A stretch of DNA of 64,000 nt from Bradyrhizobium amphicarpaeae (GTDB lineage: Bacteria; Pseudomonadota; Alphaproteobacteria; Rhizobiales; Xanthobacteraceae), in contig NZ_CP029426.2 of NCBI RefSeq assembly GCF_002266435.3, positions 1,270,001 through 1,334,000 on the forward strand, read 5' to 3'. The notes beneath the pieces were generated by a model. That model saw only the letters and a list, made by a program, of their open reading frames with translations. It made no database searches and was not told the origin of the DNA. Below, piece after piece: positions 56,772 through 64,000 of this stretch. Numbering within the stretch: the first letter of the stretch is position 1; each line of letters starts with the position of its first letter. The position numbers were made by a program, and so were the translations under genes.

Positions 56772-58217
56772 ATGTTCCGCTGCGTCTTGACTGCTGCCAT
56801 CCTTGTCCTTTTCGTGTGCAGCACCGCGGCCGAGGCGCAGCAGCAAACCATCGGCGCGCCGCCCGAAGCCTCCAACATGAAGCTCGTCGGCAGCAACGAT
56901 CTCCAGGCCCGCAGCGCCTATCAGCCGACCATCCATCACCGGGGCAATCGCTGGATCGCCTATATCGGCCATCACGGCGGCACCGATGATGTGCCCGCGC
57001 CCGTCAATCCGATGACGGGCAAGGCCGAGCCGAACGGAACCTCCATCATCGACGTCACCGATCCCGCCCGTCCGAAATATCTGCGGCATCTGCCGGGGCA
57101 GGAGGGCAAGTACGAATCCGGCGGCGCGCAGATGGTGCGGGTCTGCGACGGCAAGACGTTGCCAAAGGGCGATACCAACGCGGTCTACATGCTGCGCACC
57201 TTCGGCAGCGAGGCGCATGAGATCTGGAACGTCACCGATCCCGCCAGCCCTGTGCTCATCACGCGCATTGGCGGCCTGAAGGACACGCACAAGAGCTGGT
57301 GGGAATGCGACACCGGCATTGCCTATCTCGTCTCGGGCGCGCCGGACTGGCGAACACGGCGTATGACGCAGATCTACGATCTCTCCGATCCCGCGCATCC
57401 GCAGAAGATCCGCGACTTCGGACTGCCCGGTCAGGAGCCCGGCTCGACCGGCGCGGTGCCGACCGAGTTGCACGGGCCGATCTCGACCGGGCCCAATGGC
57501 AATCGCGTCTATTTCGGTTACGGCACCGACAAGGACGGCATTTTGCAGATCGTCGATCGCGAGAAGCTGCTGAACGGACCGAAGGAGCCGACGCCGGACA
57601 ATCTGCGCTATCCCGAGATTGCGCGCCTGCCGATGTCGGCCTTCAACGGCGCGCATACGACGTTTCCGATGCTCGACATGCCCATCGCCGAATTCGCCGA
57701 GGACAAGGACGGCAAGACCCGCGACATCGTGATGATCGTGGACGAGGCCATCCTGAACGAATGCGGCGAGGCGCGACAGATGGTGTGGTTCGCCGACGTC
57801 ACCACCGAGACGAGGCCGATGATGATCTCGAGCTACACCGTGCCGGAGGCGAGCGGGCGGTTCTGCCAGCGCGGCGGCCGGTTCGGCGCGCATTCCTCCA
57901 ACGAGAGCATGGAGCCGGTCTATTACAAGAAGATGGCCTTCATCGCCTTCTTCAATGCCGGCGTGCGCGCGCTCGACATCCGCGATCCCTATCACCCGAA
58001 GGAGGTCGGCCATTTCATTCCCTCGATCACGGCTGCGACCGACAAGCGCTGCATCCCGATCGAAGGCGGCGAGCGCTGCAAGGTCGCGATCCAGACCAAC
58101 AATGTCGAGACGGACGACCGCGGCTACATCTACATTGTCGATCGCGCCAATACCGGTTTGCATATCCTCGAGCTGACCGGGGCGGCACGCGCCGCGGCCG
58201 GGCTGCCGAAGAATTGA
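56772..58217 (+). CDS. Exported LVIVD-repeat protein
   Basis: 481 residues. ATG 56772 follows GGGAGGA and gives a signal peptide (MFRCVLTAAILVLFVCSTAA, cut after AEA). The mature part is made of beta-propeller-like repeats with the motif IxDVTDPxxP or similar: SIIDVTDPARPKYLRHL, EIWNVTDPASPVLITRI, QIYDLSDPAHPQKIRDF, and RALDIRDPYHPKEVGHF. These are LVIVD repeats. Conserved His-rich bits (PTIHHRGNRWIAYIGHHGG) may bind metal. Periplasmic or surface role; function unknown. Confidence 0.85.
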   Translation: MFRCVLTAAILVLFVCSTAAEAQQQTIGAPPEASNMKLVGSNDLQARSAYQPTIHHRGNRWIAYIGHHGGTDDVPAPVNPMTGKAEPNGTSIIDVTDPARPKYLRHLPGQEGKYESGGAQMVRVCDGKTLPKGDTNAVYMLRTFGSEAHEIWNVTDPASPVLITRIGGLKDTHKSWWECDTGIAYLVSGAPDWRTRRMTQIYDLSDPAHPQKIRDFGLPGQEPGSTGAVPTELHGPISTGPNGNRVYFGYGTDKDGILQIVDREKLLNGPKEPTPDNLRYPEIARLPMSAFNGAHTTFPMLDMPIAEFAEDKDGKTRDIVMIVDEAILNECGEARQMVWFADVTTETRPMMISSYTVPEASGRFCQRGGRFGAHSSNESMEPVYYKKMAFIAFFNAGVRALDIRDPYHPKEVGHFIPSITAATDKRCIPIEGGERCKVAIQTNNVETDDRGYIYIVDRANTGLHILELTGAARAAAGLPKN

Positions 58218-58412
58218 CGATCAGGCGCGAGGTGATGTCGGCGTCGATGTGGTACACCGACTTCCACATTCTCCACCGTCATTCCCCGCGAAGGCACGCT
58301 TTCGCTGAGGATGACACCGCTGATTGAGCGCGCGCATCGCGCTCATCCGGCTTCCGTTCCCGTCCATCCCATGCATTAATACGCGCACGCTGCCCCGAGC
58401 CCGAGTCCTCCC

Positions 58413-59033
58413 ATGATGTCCATGCAAGCCTATTTCGCCTTCCTCGCCGCCTGCATTGCACTGGCGCTGCTGCCGGGGCCGATCGTGACCCTCGTCATCG
58501 CCAACGGCCTGCGCCACGGCACGCGTGCCGCGCTGACTAACGTGGCCGGTGCGCAAGCCGGGCTTGCCATCGTCATCGGCATCGTGGCGGTCGGCCTGAC
58601 CTCGCTGATGGCGACCATGGGTTACTGGTTCGACTGGGTGCGCTTTGCGGGCGCTGCTTATCTGGTCTGGCTCGGCATCAAGCTGATCTGGGCGCCGGTC
58701 GAGGGCGTCAATGTCGACGAGCCGCCGGTGCCGCCGCGCGGCGGCTTCTTCCTGCAGGGTTTCCTGGTGCTGCTGTCGAACCCGAAGGTGCTGGTGTTCT
58801 TCGGCGCCTTCATCCCGCAGTTCATGGACATGAACCAGCCGCACTTTCCGCAAGTCGCGCTGCTTGGCGCGACCTTCATGGTCACTGCTGTGATGACCGA
58901 TGCGCTCTACGCCATTGCGGCAGGCCGCGCGCGAAGATTCTTCTCGGCGCGCCGCACCCGGATGATGTCGCGCATCTCCGGCGGCTTCATGATCGGCGGC
59001 GGCATCTGGCTGGCGCTGACCCGGGCGAAGTGA
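58413..59033 (+). CDS. LysE/RhtB family exporter
   Basis: 206 residues, about six membrane segments: FLAACIALALLPGPIVTLVIANGLRHGTRAALTNVAGAQ is the family's N-terminal signature, with FAGAAYLVWLGIKLIW, QGFLVLLSNPKVLVFFGAFIPQF and a C-terminal GGFMIGGGIWLAL. Exports amino acids or their derivatives such as homoserine lactone; specificity unknown. A dispersed-repeat fragment (CGTCATTCCCCGCGAAGGC) lies upstream at about 58278. Its stop is three bases from that of the N-formylglutamate amidohydrolase on the other strand. Confidence 0.9.
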   Translation: MMSMQAYFAFLAACIALALLPGPIVTLVIANGLRHGTRAALTNVAGAQAGLAIVIGIVAVGLTSLMATMGYWFDWVRFAGAAYLVWLGIKLIWAPVEGVNVDEPPVPPRGGFFLQGFLVLLSNPKVLVFFGAFIPQFMDMNQPHFPQVALLGATFMVTAVMTDALYAIAAGRARRFFSARRTRMMSRISGGFMIGGGIWLALTRAK

Positions 59034-59036
59034 GCT

Positions 59037-59840
59037 TTACCCCAAAAGCTTCGGCCGCAGCTCCACCTCGATCTCGGCAAAGATCCGCGCCAGCCGTTCG
59101 GCCCATTGCTGCTGGCCCGTGTGATCCGTGATCAGATCCTGCCGGATCTCGATGCCGGTGCTGACGAGGCCGCGCGCTTCGCCGTGCACGGGGATAGTGT
59201 AGTCGGTGAGGTCGTTCACCGCATAGGGCTCGTTGTCGCCAACGACGAGGTCGCCCTCTGCGCGCAGATGCTTGAGCAGCAGCTGCGGCAGCACGGTGTC
59301 GCGGTTGTAGAGCGCGCCGATGTGCCAGGGTCGCGCGACGCCGGCATAGACTGGCGTGAAACTGTGCAGCGAGACCAGCACCGTCGGCCGCTCGTCATGC
59401 ACGCGGCGGTCGATCGCGGCATCGATGCGATGATGATAAGGCTCGAAAATCTCGCGCCGGCGCGCCGCGCGCTCGCCGTCCGAAATCCCTTCGTTGCGCG
59501 GGATCGCGGTGGCCTCGGAGATCACGGGGATCGAACTGGCCGCGGCCGGCGGACGGTTGCAGTCGATCACGAGTCGCGAATAACGCTGCGCAATCAGATG
59601 CGCGTCGAGCAGCTTTGCGAGCCGGTCGGCGACGCCGGCAATGCCGATATCCCAGCCGATGTGCCTGACAAGTTCGCCCTCCGCGAGGCCGAGATCGTCC
59701 AGCGCGTGCGGCAGCATCCGTCCGTAATGATCCGCGGTGAGCAGGAAGGGCGAAGTCCCCTCCGCATTCTCCTCGTGCACGGGCGGAGTGTCGTCCTCGC
59801 CGAGCAGTCGATCGGCCGCCTCGGCCGTGTGCAGGTCCAT
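59037..59840 (-). CDS. N-formylglutamate amidohydrolase family protein
   Basis: 267 residues. Zinc-type hydrolase releasing formate from N-formylglutamate in histidine catabolism, or a related N-acyl amino acid. Visible: FLLTADHYGRMLPHALDDLGL with a metal-binding Asp/His, HIGWDIGIAGVADRLAKLLDA, RLVIDCNRPPAA, PYHHRIDAAIDRRV and VSLHSFTPVYAGVARPWHIG with a likely His. No hut genes are adjacent, so it is a family member outside the Hut cluster and may use another substrate. Confidence 0.87.
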   Translation of the reverse strand: MDLHTAEAADRLLGEDDTPPVHEENAEGTSPFLLTADHYGRMLPHALDDLGLAEGELVRHIGWDIGIAGVADRLAKLLDAHLIAQRYSRLVIDCNRPPAAASSIPVISEATAIPRNEGISDGERAARRREIFEPYHHRIDAAIDRRVHDERPTVLVSLHSFTPVYAGVARPWHIGALYNRDTVLPQLLLKHLRAEGDLVVGDNEPYAVNDLTDYTIPVHGEARGLVSTGIEIRQDLITDHTGQQQWAERLARIFAEIEVELRPKLLG

Positions 59841-59915
59841 CCTGATTGCCTATGAAACGATTACGTGTCTAAACGGAGTAACGCCATTGCATCGACGTCG
59901 CAACGTTCAAACAGC

Positions 59916-60314
59916 ATGACCTCCGATCGCCTCTTCGTCTACGGCACCCTGATGCGCGGCTTCGACCATCCGATGGCGCGGCTGCTTGCGGGGCATGCGG
60001 ATTTCATGGGTGAAGCGACCTGCCGCGGCCGGCTCGTCCTGGTGAAGCATTATCCGGGTTTGCTGCTGTCTGACGCGGCCTCCGACATTGTCCACGGCGA
60101 GCTGTTCCGGATGCGCGTGCCTGACGAGCTGCTGGGCGAACTCGACATGTATGAGGCCTGCGGCGAGGGTTTTCCGGAGCCGACCGAATATCTGCGCCGA
60201 CTGGTCGACGTGACGCCGCCTGATGGCGCCACCGAGAAGGCCTGGACCTATGTCTACAATTGGCCGGTCGCGGGTCTGCCGATCATCGAGTCCGGGCGGT
60301 TCTTGCCGCTTTAA
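59916..60314 (+). CDS. Gamma-glutamylcyclotransferase-like (GGCT/AIG2) protein
   Basis: 132 residues from ATG 59916. The small GGCT fold begins with the nucleotide-like loop RLFVYGTLMRGFDHPMARLL, has LVLVKHYPGLLLSDAASDIVHGELFRM, the catalytic-region Glu in ELDMYEACGEGFPEPTEYLR and TYVYNWPVAGLPIIESG. May cleave gamma-glutamyl-amine or glutathione-type peptides. Its stop overlaps the stop of the next gene on the opposite strand. Confidence 0.85.
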   Translation: MTSDRLFVYGTLMRGFDHPMARLLAGHADFMGEATCRGRLVLVKHYPGLLLSDAASDIVHGELFRMRVPDELLGELDMYEACGEGFPEPTEYLRRLVDVTPPDGATEKAWTYVYNWPVAGLPIIESGRFLPL

Positions 60315-60874
60315 GCCGACAGCACCTCCTTCACAACGCGCACGTCGACCTCGCGCTCGACGTAACTCCATTCCTCGGTCCGCCTCAGCATCCCCACCAG
60401 CTCCTCGAACAGCGAGGCGTGCGCGGGGGCGAATTCGAACCAGGTCAGGAAGTCGAAGGGCTCGCCGAGGTCGCGGCAGTGATAGAGCTGGCGCGCGATC
60501 GCGGGCAGGAAACGAAGACTGCTGGCGATGTGGTGCGACTTGTCCTCGAAGATCCTGCGTCGCTCCTCCTGGGTCAGGTCCCACCAGGCCTGCGATTTGC
60601 GGATCGGGATCAGCGCCGCGCTGGTTGCTTCAACCCGGCCGAGCCCGGCCTGCACGGCGGTGAGCTGCTGCTTCTCGGGCCGCTCGGTGTAGCGCAAGCT
60701 GCTGGGCGCGCCGACCAGCCGCCACGCATTGCGCGAGGGCACCAGCGGCAATGAGATGGCCCCGCTGTCGGTCACCGACAGCGCGGGCATGAAGGGCAGG
60801 GGCTCGCCGGTCACGGCTGCGACCGAGGTGACACGCCAGCCCCCGCTGTGGCCGCCTCGAAACGTCCTGAACAT
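60311..60874 (-). CDS. Chlorite dismutase-family (HemQ-like) protein
   Basis: 187 residues from ATG 60874; a longer open frame runs into the repeat at 60918 and is not credible. Ferredoxin-like dimeric fold: WRLVGAPSSLRYTERPEKQQL, LIPIRKSQAWWDLTQEERRRIFED, ARQLYHCRDLGEPFDFLTWFEFAP and EWSYVEREVDVRVV. The proximal haem His is probably in the LYHCRDLG segment or near it. Whether it degrades chlorite is doubtful; short members are often coproheme or peroxidase-like. No strong Shine-Dalgarno. Confidence 0.8.
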   Translation of the reverse strand: MFRTFRGGHSGGWRVTSVAAVTGEPLPFMPALSVTDSGAISLPLVPSRNAWRLVGAPSSLRYTERPEKQQLTAVQAGLGRVEATSAALIPIRKSQAWWDLTQEERRRIFEDKSHHIASSLRFLPAIARQLYHCRDLGEPFDFLTWFEFAPAHASLFEELVGMLRRTEEWSYVEREVDVRVVKEVLSA

Positions 60875-60917
60875 GGGCGCTATGGAAGCGTGGAACCGGG
60901 CCGGGTTCAAGTGGCTC

Positions 60918-61019
60918 GTCATTCCGGGGCGCCCCGAGGGGCGCGCCCGGAATCCATTTCTCCCGGCAGTCCAGCAGCCCGATAGATTCCGGTCCGCCTT
61001 GCGGCGCCCCGGAATGACG
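60918..61019. repeat. Long palindrome, family D
   Basis: GTCATTCCGGGGCGCCCCGA at one end and CGGCGCCCCGGAATGAC at the other, with an internal CGCGCCCGGAATCCATTTC segment. Same family as 33060..33099. Lies between the chlorite-dismutase-like gene and dnaG. Confidence 0.82.
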
Positions 61020-61145
61020 GGAGCATGACGCGGCCTGTGCATAGGTCGAATAAGTCGGATAACCCGCCTAGACCTAACCTTTAGCCGGGCCGCACCTATA
61101 TCCCTGATCCGTCGCCCGACTCAAACGCTCGGCTAAACCCACCTC

Positions 61146-63182
61146 ATGCGCTTCACGCCCCAATTCCTCGACGAGCTTCGGGCCCGGCTTTCGGTCTCCG
61201 AAGTCGTGGGCAAGCGCGTCAAGCTGAAGAAGGCGGGGCGGGAGTGGAAGGGGCTGTCGCCGTTCCAGCAGGAGAAGACGCCGTCCTTCTACGTCAACGA
61301 CCAGAAGGGTTTTTACCACGACTTCTCCTCCGGCAAGCACGGCGACATCATCAGCTTCGTGATGGAGACCGACGGCCTGCCGTTCGGCGAGGCGGTGGAG
61401 CGGCTCGCCAGCATGGCGGGCCTGGCGCTGCCGGCGGTGACGCCGGATGCGGCGCGGCAGGAGCAGCGCCGCCGCACGCTGCACGACGTCATGGATCTCG
61501 CCGCCACCTATTTCGCGGAAACGTTGGCCTCGCGCCTGGGTGCCAAGGCGCGCGGCTATCTCGCCGACCGCGCCATCTCGCCGGCGACGCAATTGCAGTT
61601 CCGCCTCGGCTATGCCTCGCCCGATCGCTTCGCGCTGAAGGAGCATCTCGGCAAGCTCGGTGTTTCCGTCGAGGACATGGTCGAGACCGGCCTGCTGGTG
61701 GCCGGCGACGACATTCCCGTGCCCTACGACCGCTTCCGCGATCGCGTGATGTTCCCGATCACCGATATGCGCGGCCGCGTCATCGCCTTCGGCGGGCGCG
61801 CGCTGGAGAAGGACGTTCCGGCCAAGTATCTGAACTCGCCCGAGACGCCGCTCTTCCACAAGGGCGACAATCTCTACAATCACCAGACCGCACGCAAAGC
61901 CACCCATGATGGCAGCGCGCTGATCGTGGTCGAGGGCTATGTCGACGTCATCGCCATGGTCACCGCGGGCTTTGCCGGCGCCGTCGCGCCGCTCGGCACG
62001 GCGCTCACCGAAAGCCAGCTCGCGCTGCTCTGGAAGATGGCGGACGAGCCGATCCTCTGCTTCGACGGCGACCGCGCCGGCCAGAAGGCGGCATATCGTG
62101 CCGCCGACCTCGCCTTGCCCTTCCTCGCACCCGGCAAGAGCCTTCGTTTCGCGCTGCTGCCGGAGGGGCAGGACCCCGACGATCTCGTGCGCTCTGGCGG
62201 CCGCGGCGCCATCGAGGACGTGATCGCGGCGGCGAAGCCGCTGGCCGAGATGCTCTGGTCGCGCGAGCTCGAAGGCGGCAATTTCGCCACCCCCGAGCGC
62301 CGCGCCGCGCTGGAGGCGCGCATCAAGGAGCTCGCGAACGGGATCCGCGACGAGGTGGTGCGGCGCTATTACCGCGACGATTTCGTCGAGCGGCTGCAGC
62401 GCGCCTTTGCCCCCGAGGGCGGGCGCGGCGGCTTCGGCAGCCGGGGCAATTTCCGTCAGGGTGGTGGCGCCCGCCAATTCCAGCCCCGGGTTGCGGGAGG
62501 CGCGAATCGATTCGGTGGCCAAGGATTCGGGGGAGCATTCGGGGGAGGATTTAGCGGAGGGCGCCGCGGCCCGCCGGGCTCCTCCCCGCTACCCTCCGGC
62601 CCCTATCAGGCGGCGAGCCCCCAGCTGGCGGCGAGCCCGATCATGCGCGGCCAGCGCAGCGCCATTTCCCGCCGCGAGGCGCTGATCCTGCAGATCCTGA
62701 TCAACCACCCCTGGCTGCTGGACGACCACCTCGAGGAGGTCGCCGCCCTGGAGCTGGCCCATCCCGAGGCCCACAAGCTCCGGGCCGGCATCATCGCCGC
62801 CTTCGCCAACGACCACCACCACTCGCCGGACCCGACCGAGCAGGCCGAGAAGATGCGGTCGGACATCGAGAAAGGCGGATTTTCACAGCTTCTTCAAAGG
62901 GTTGAGAGCGGTATCACGACGCAAGCCGTGTGGGGGGCCCGCGAGGGCGCCGCGCGAGACGATGTTCTCGCCACCTGGCACCAGCTCGTTGCCTTGCATC
63001 GGCAGTACCATTCACTACTTAGAGAGCTGAAGGACGCCGAACTGGCCTTGGGGGAGGATCCCAGCGAGGCCAATATGGCGTGGCTGCGTGATGTGAAGGC
63101 TCGGTTGGCCGAAGTCGACGGCACCGAGGCCCTGATCGAGGGTTTTGGCGAGCTGTCGGGCCGGTTCCAGAAGAGCGTGTGA
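61146..63182 (+). CDS. dnaG: DNA primase without a zinc-ligand set
   Basis: 678 residues. Synthesises RNA primers at replication forks. The N-terminal CHC2-type fold is present (GLSPFQQEKTPSFYVNDQKG, HDFSSGKHGDIISFVMETDG) but all four usual zinc ligands are replaced (Ser38, Gln41, Asp59, Ser62). The catalytic core has FRDRVMFPITDMRGRVIAFGGRAL and the TOPRIM motifs LIVVEGYVDVIAM and ILCFDGDRAGQKAA. A Gly/Arg-rich linker (about 423-490) precedes the C-terminal helicase-binding helical domain. rpoD follows 374 bp downstream. Confidence 0.96.
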   Translation: MRFTPQFLDELRARLSVSEVVGKRVKLKKAGREWKGLSPFQQEKTPSFYVNDQKGFYHDFSSGKHGDIISFVMETDGLPFGEAVERLASMAGLALPAVTPDAARQEQRRRTLHDVMDLAATYFAETLASRLGAKARGYLADRAISPATQLQFRLGYASPDRFALKEHLGKLGVSVEDMVETGLLVAGDDIPVPYDRFRDRVMFPITDMRGRVIAFGGRALEKDVPAKYLNSPETPLFHKGDNLYNHQTARKATHDGSALIVVEGYVDVIAMVTAGFAGAVAPLGTALTESQLALLWKMADEPILCFDGDRAGQKAAYRAADLALPFLAPGKSLRFALLPEGQDPDDLVRSGGRGAIEDVIAAAKPLAEMLWSRELEGGNFATPERRAALEARIKELANGIRDEVVRRYYRDDFVERLQRAFAPEGGRGGFGSRGNFRQGGGARQFQPRVAGGANRFGGQGFGGAFGGGFSGGRRGPPGSSPLPSGPYQAASPQLAASPIMRGQRSAISRREALILQILINHPWLLDDHLEEVAALELAHPEAHKLRAGIIAAFANDHHHSPDPTEQAEKMRSDIEKGGFSQLLQRVESGITTQAVWGAREGAARDDVLATWHQLVALHRQYHSLLRELKDAELALGEDPSEANMAWLRDVKARLAEVDGTEALIEGFGELSGRFQKSV

Positions 63183-63556
63183 TGAAAGAATCATGCGGAC
63201 GGCCGCAGCCGGAACCGCTAAAAGACTCGCCAAATCCAAGGTTTGGCGGCAAAAACAGGGTTAATCGAGGCTTAACGGTCTTGTAGCACTTTGGCCCCCA
63301 GGCGGCCGCAGGCAGAACAGACGCGTCAGGAATGAATCCGCGCAATAGCTGTTGGCACTTCACCTGCATCCGCTGCGACAAAGAGGCTCACGAAGCGTTA
63401 GGCAAATCCGGCGAGAGAAGGGTCGGGGTGGCGAGAGATGTGCGCGCCGCCCTTTCCGTGTCGAGATCTGGCGAAGCGAGAGCGTCGAGCAACAGGTTCA
63501 AGTGATTTCACGCGGGCGTGGCAACCGTCTGCATGAAGCGCGTTTAGGAGCAATGG
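63183..63556. other. 374-bp dnaG-rpoD intergenic region
   Basis: Contains a hairpin CGCCAAA-N7-TTTGGCG at 63228..63248, 46 bp after dnaG, without a T-tract. The part from about 63240 to 63290 (GGTTAATCGAGGCTTAACGG) is comparatively AT-rich and probably has an rpoD promoter. No small gene is supported. Confidence 0.45.
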
Positions 63557-64000
63557 ATGGCCACCAAGGCAAAGACGCTGCAGGCGAAGGACAAGGAAAA
63601 AGACGACAAGGCAGCGGACGCGCCGGAGAAGGACTCCCAGGACGCGCCCTCGCCCTTGCTCGATCTGTCCGACGCGGCAGTGAAGAAGATGATCAAGCAG
63701 GCCAAGAAGCGCGGCTTCGTGACCTTCGATCAGCTCAACGAAGTCTTGCCGTCCGACCAGACCTCGCCCGAACAGATCGAGGACATCATGTCGATGCTCT
63801 CCGACATGGGCATCAACGTCACCGAAGCCGACGATAGCGAAGGCGAGGAAGAAAAGGACGAGGGCGGCGAGGACGAGACCGACAACGAGCTCGTCGAGGT
63901 CACCCAGAAGGCCGTCACCGAGGTCAAGAAGAGCGAGCCGGGCGAGCGCACCGACGATCCCGTGCGCATGTATCTGCGCGAGATGGGCACGGTCGAGCTG
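63557..64000 (+). CDS. rpoD: RNA polymerase sigma-70 factor RpoD (3' truncated by window edge)
   Basis: Primary housekeeping sigma factor. ATG 63557 follows AGGAG by about six bases. The first 148 residues are visible: a Lys/Asp-rich start, region 1.1 (LLDLSDAAVKKMIKQAKKRGFVTFDQLNEVLPSDQTSPEQIEDIMSMLSDMGI), an acidic linker (GEEEKDEGGEDETDNE), and the start of region 1.2 (DDPVRMYLREMGTVEL). The core-binding and promoter-binding regions lie beyond the window. Confidence 0.96.
   Translation, partial: MATKAKTLQAKDKEKDDKAADAPEKDSQDAPSPLLDLSDAAVKKMIKQAKKRGFVTFDQLNEVLPSDQTSPEQIEDIMSMLSDMGINVTEADDSEGEEEKDEGGEDETDNELVEVTQKAVTEVKKSEPGERTDDPVRMYLREMGTVEL

Noticed and set aside
60875..61042. N-terminal extension of the chlorite-dismutase-like protein
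   Set aside because: The added residues are translated from the family D palindrome at 60918..61019 and are not conserved.

Overview
The window is GC-rich, densely coding DNA of a Bradyrhizobium-type alphaproteobacterium (Nitrobacteraceae). Four things support this: the conserved block lrp / trxB-lsrB / greA / carB, a PdhS/PleC-type cell-cycle sensor kinase, a DnaG primase that has lost its zinc ligands, and many copies of the long palindromic intergenic repeats typical of these genomes. Most of it is ordinary chromosome, with one small accessory insert beside tRNA-His at 24.3-25.6 kb.

Layout. 0-11.3 kb: the 3' part of a SulP anion transporter, aroE, a secreted protein, an FMN lactate dehydrogenase on the minus strand, glmM, a fosmidomycin-resistance-type MFS pump, two outer-membrane beta-barrel proteins, a GST and an acetyltransferase. 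11.3-19.2 kb: serine biosynthesis (serC, serA), a thiolase, an AI-2E-type permease and a chemoreceptor with two EKDF-x-LR motifs. 19.2-24.4 kb: a large PAS histidine kinase, a repeat-filled gap, a phasin and tRNA-His. 24.4-25.6 kb: a Fic protein and its HTH partner (mobile mystery proteins B and A) with an AT-rich promoter carrying repeated operator-like sites. 25.8-34 kb: TenA, a SnoaL-like protein, an AEC carrier, a CoA-transferase/CoA-ester-lyase pair, an orphan ParA ATPase, several very small membrane proteins and a DapA-like aldolase with a terminator in its leader.

34.4-47.3 kb: lsrB, trxB, lrp, greA and carB, then a MFS pump facing an ArsR regulator over two identical operators, a tRNA-like element with an abnormal anticodon arm, a methyltransferase, dps behind a near-perfect EcfG stress promoter, a YjlB-type cupin, and carA. 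carA and carB are thus split by about 4.5 kb. 47.3-61.1 kb: a hydrolase and yqeY, followed by about 12.5 kb of accessory metabolism and signalling (epoxide hydrolase, acyl-CoA synthetase, hybrid kinase, an ArsR-SRPBCC-SRPBCC operon, LVIVD protein, LysE, N-formylglutamate amidohydrolase, gamma-glutamyl cyclotransferase, chlorite-dismutase-like protein). 61.1 kb to the end: dnaG and the start of rpoD. The usual yqeY-dnaG-rpoD order appears to be interrupted by that 12.5 kb.

The most useful leads are the Fic/HTH mini-island, possible attenuators upstream of carB and of the dapA-like gene, the tRNA-like element, the degenerate ATP-binding box of the PAS kinase, the Gly/Arg-rich linker in DnaG, and a set of 24-60 residue proteins. 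All assignments rest on reading the sequence alone; no database search was run.
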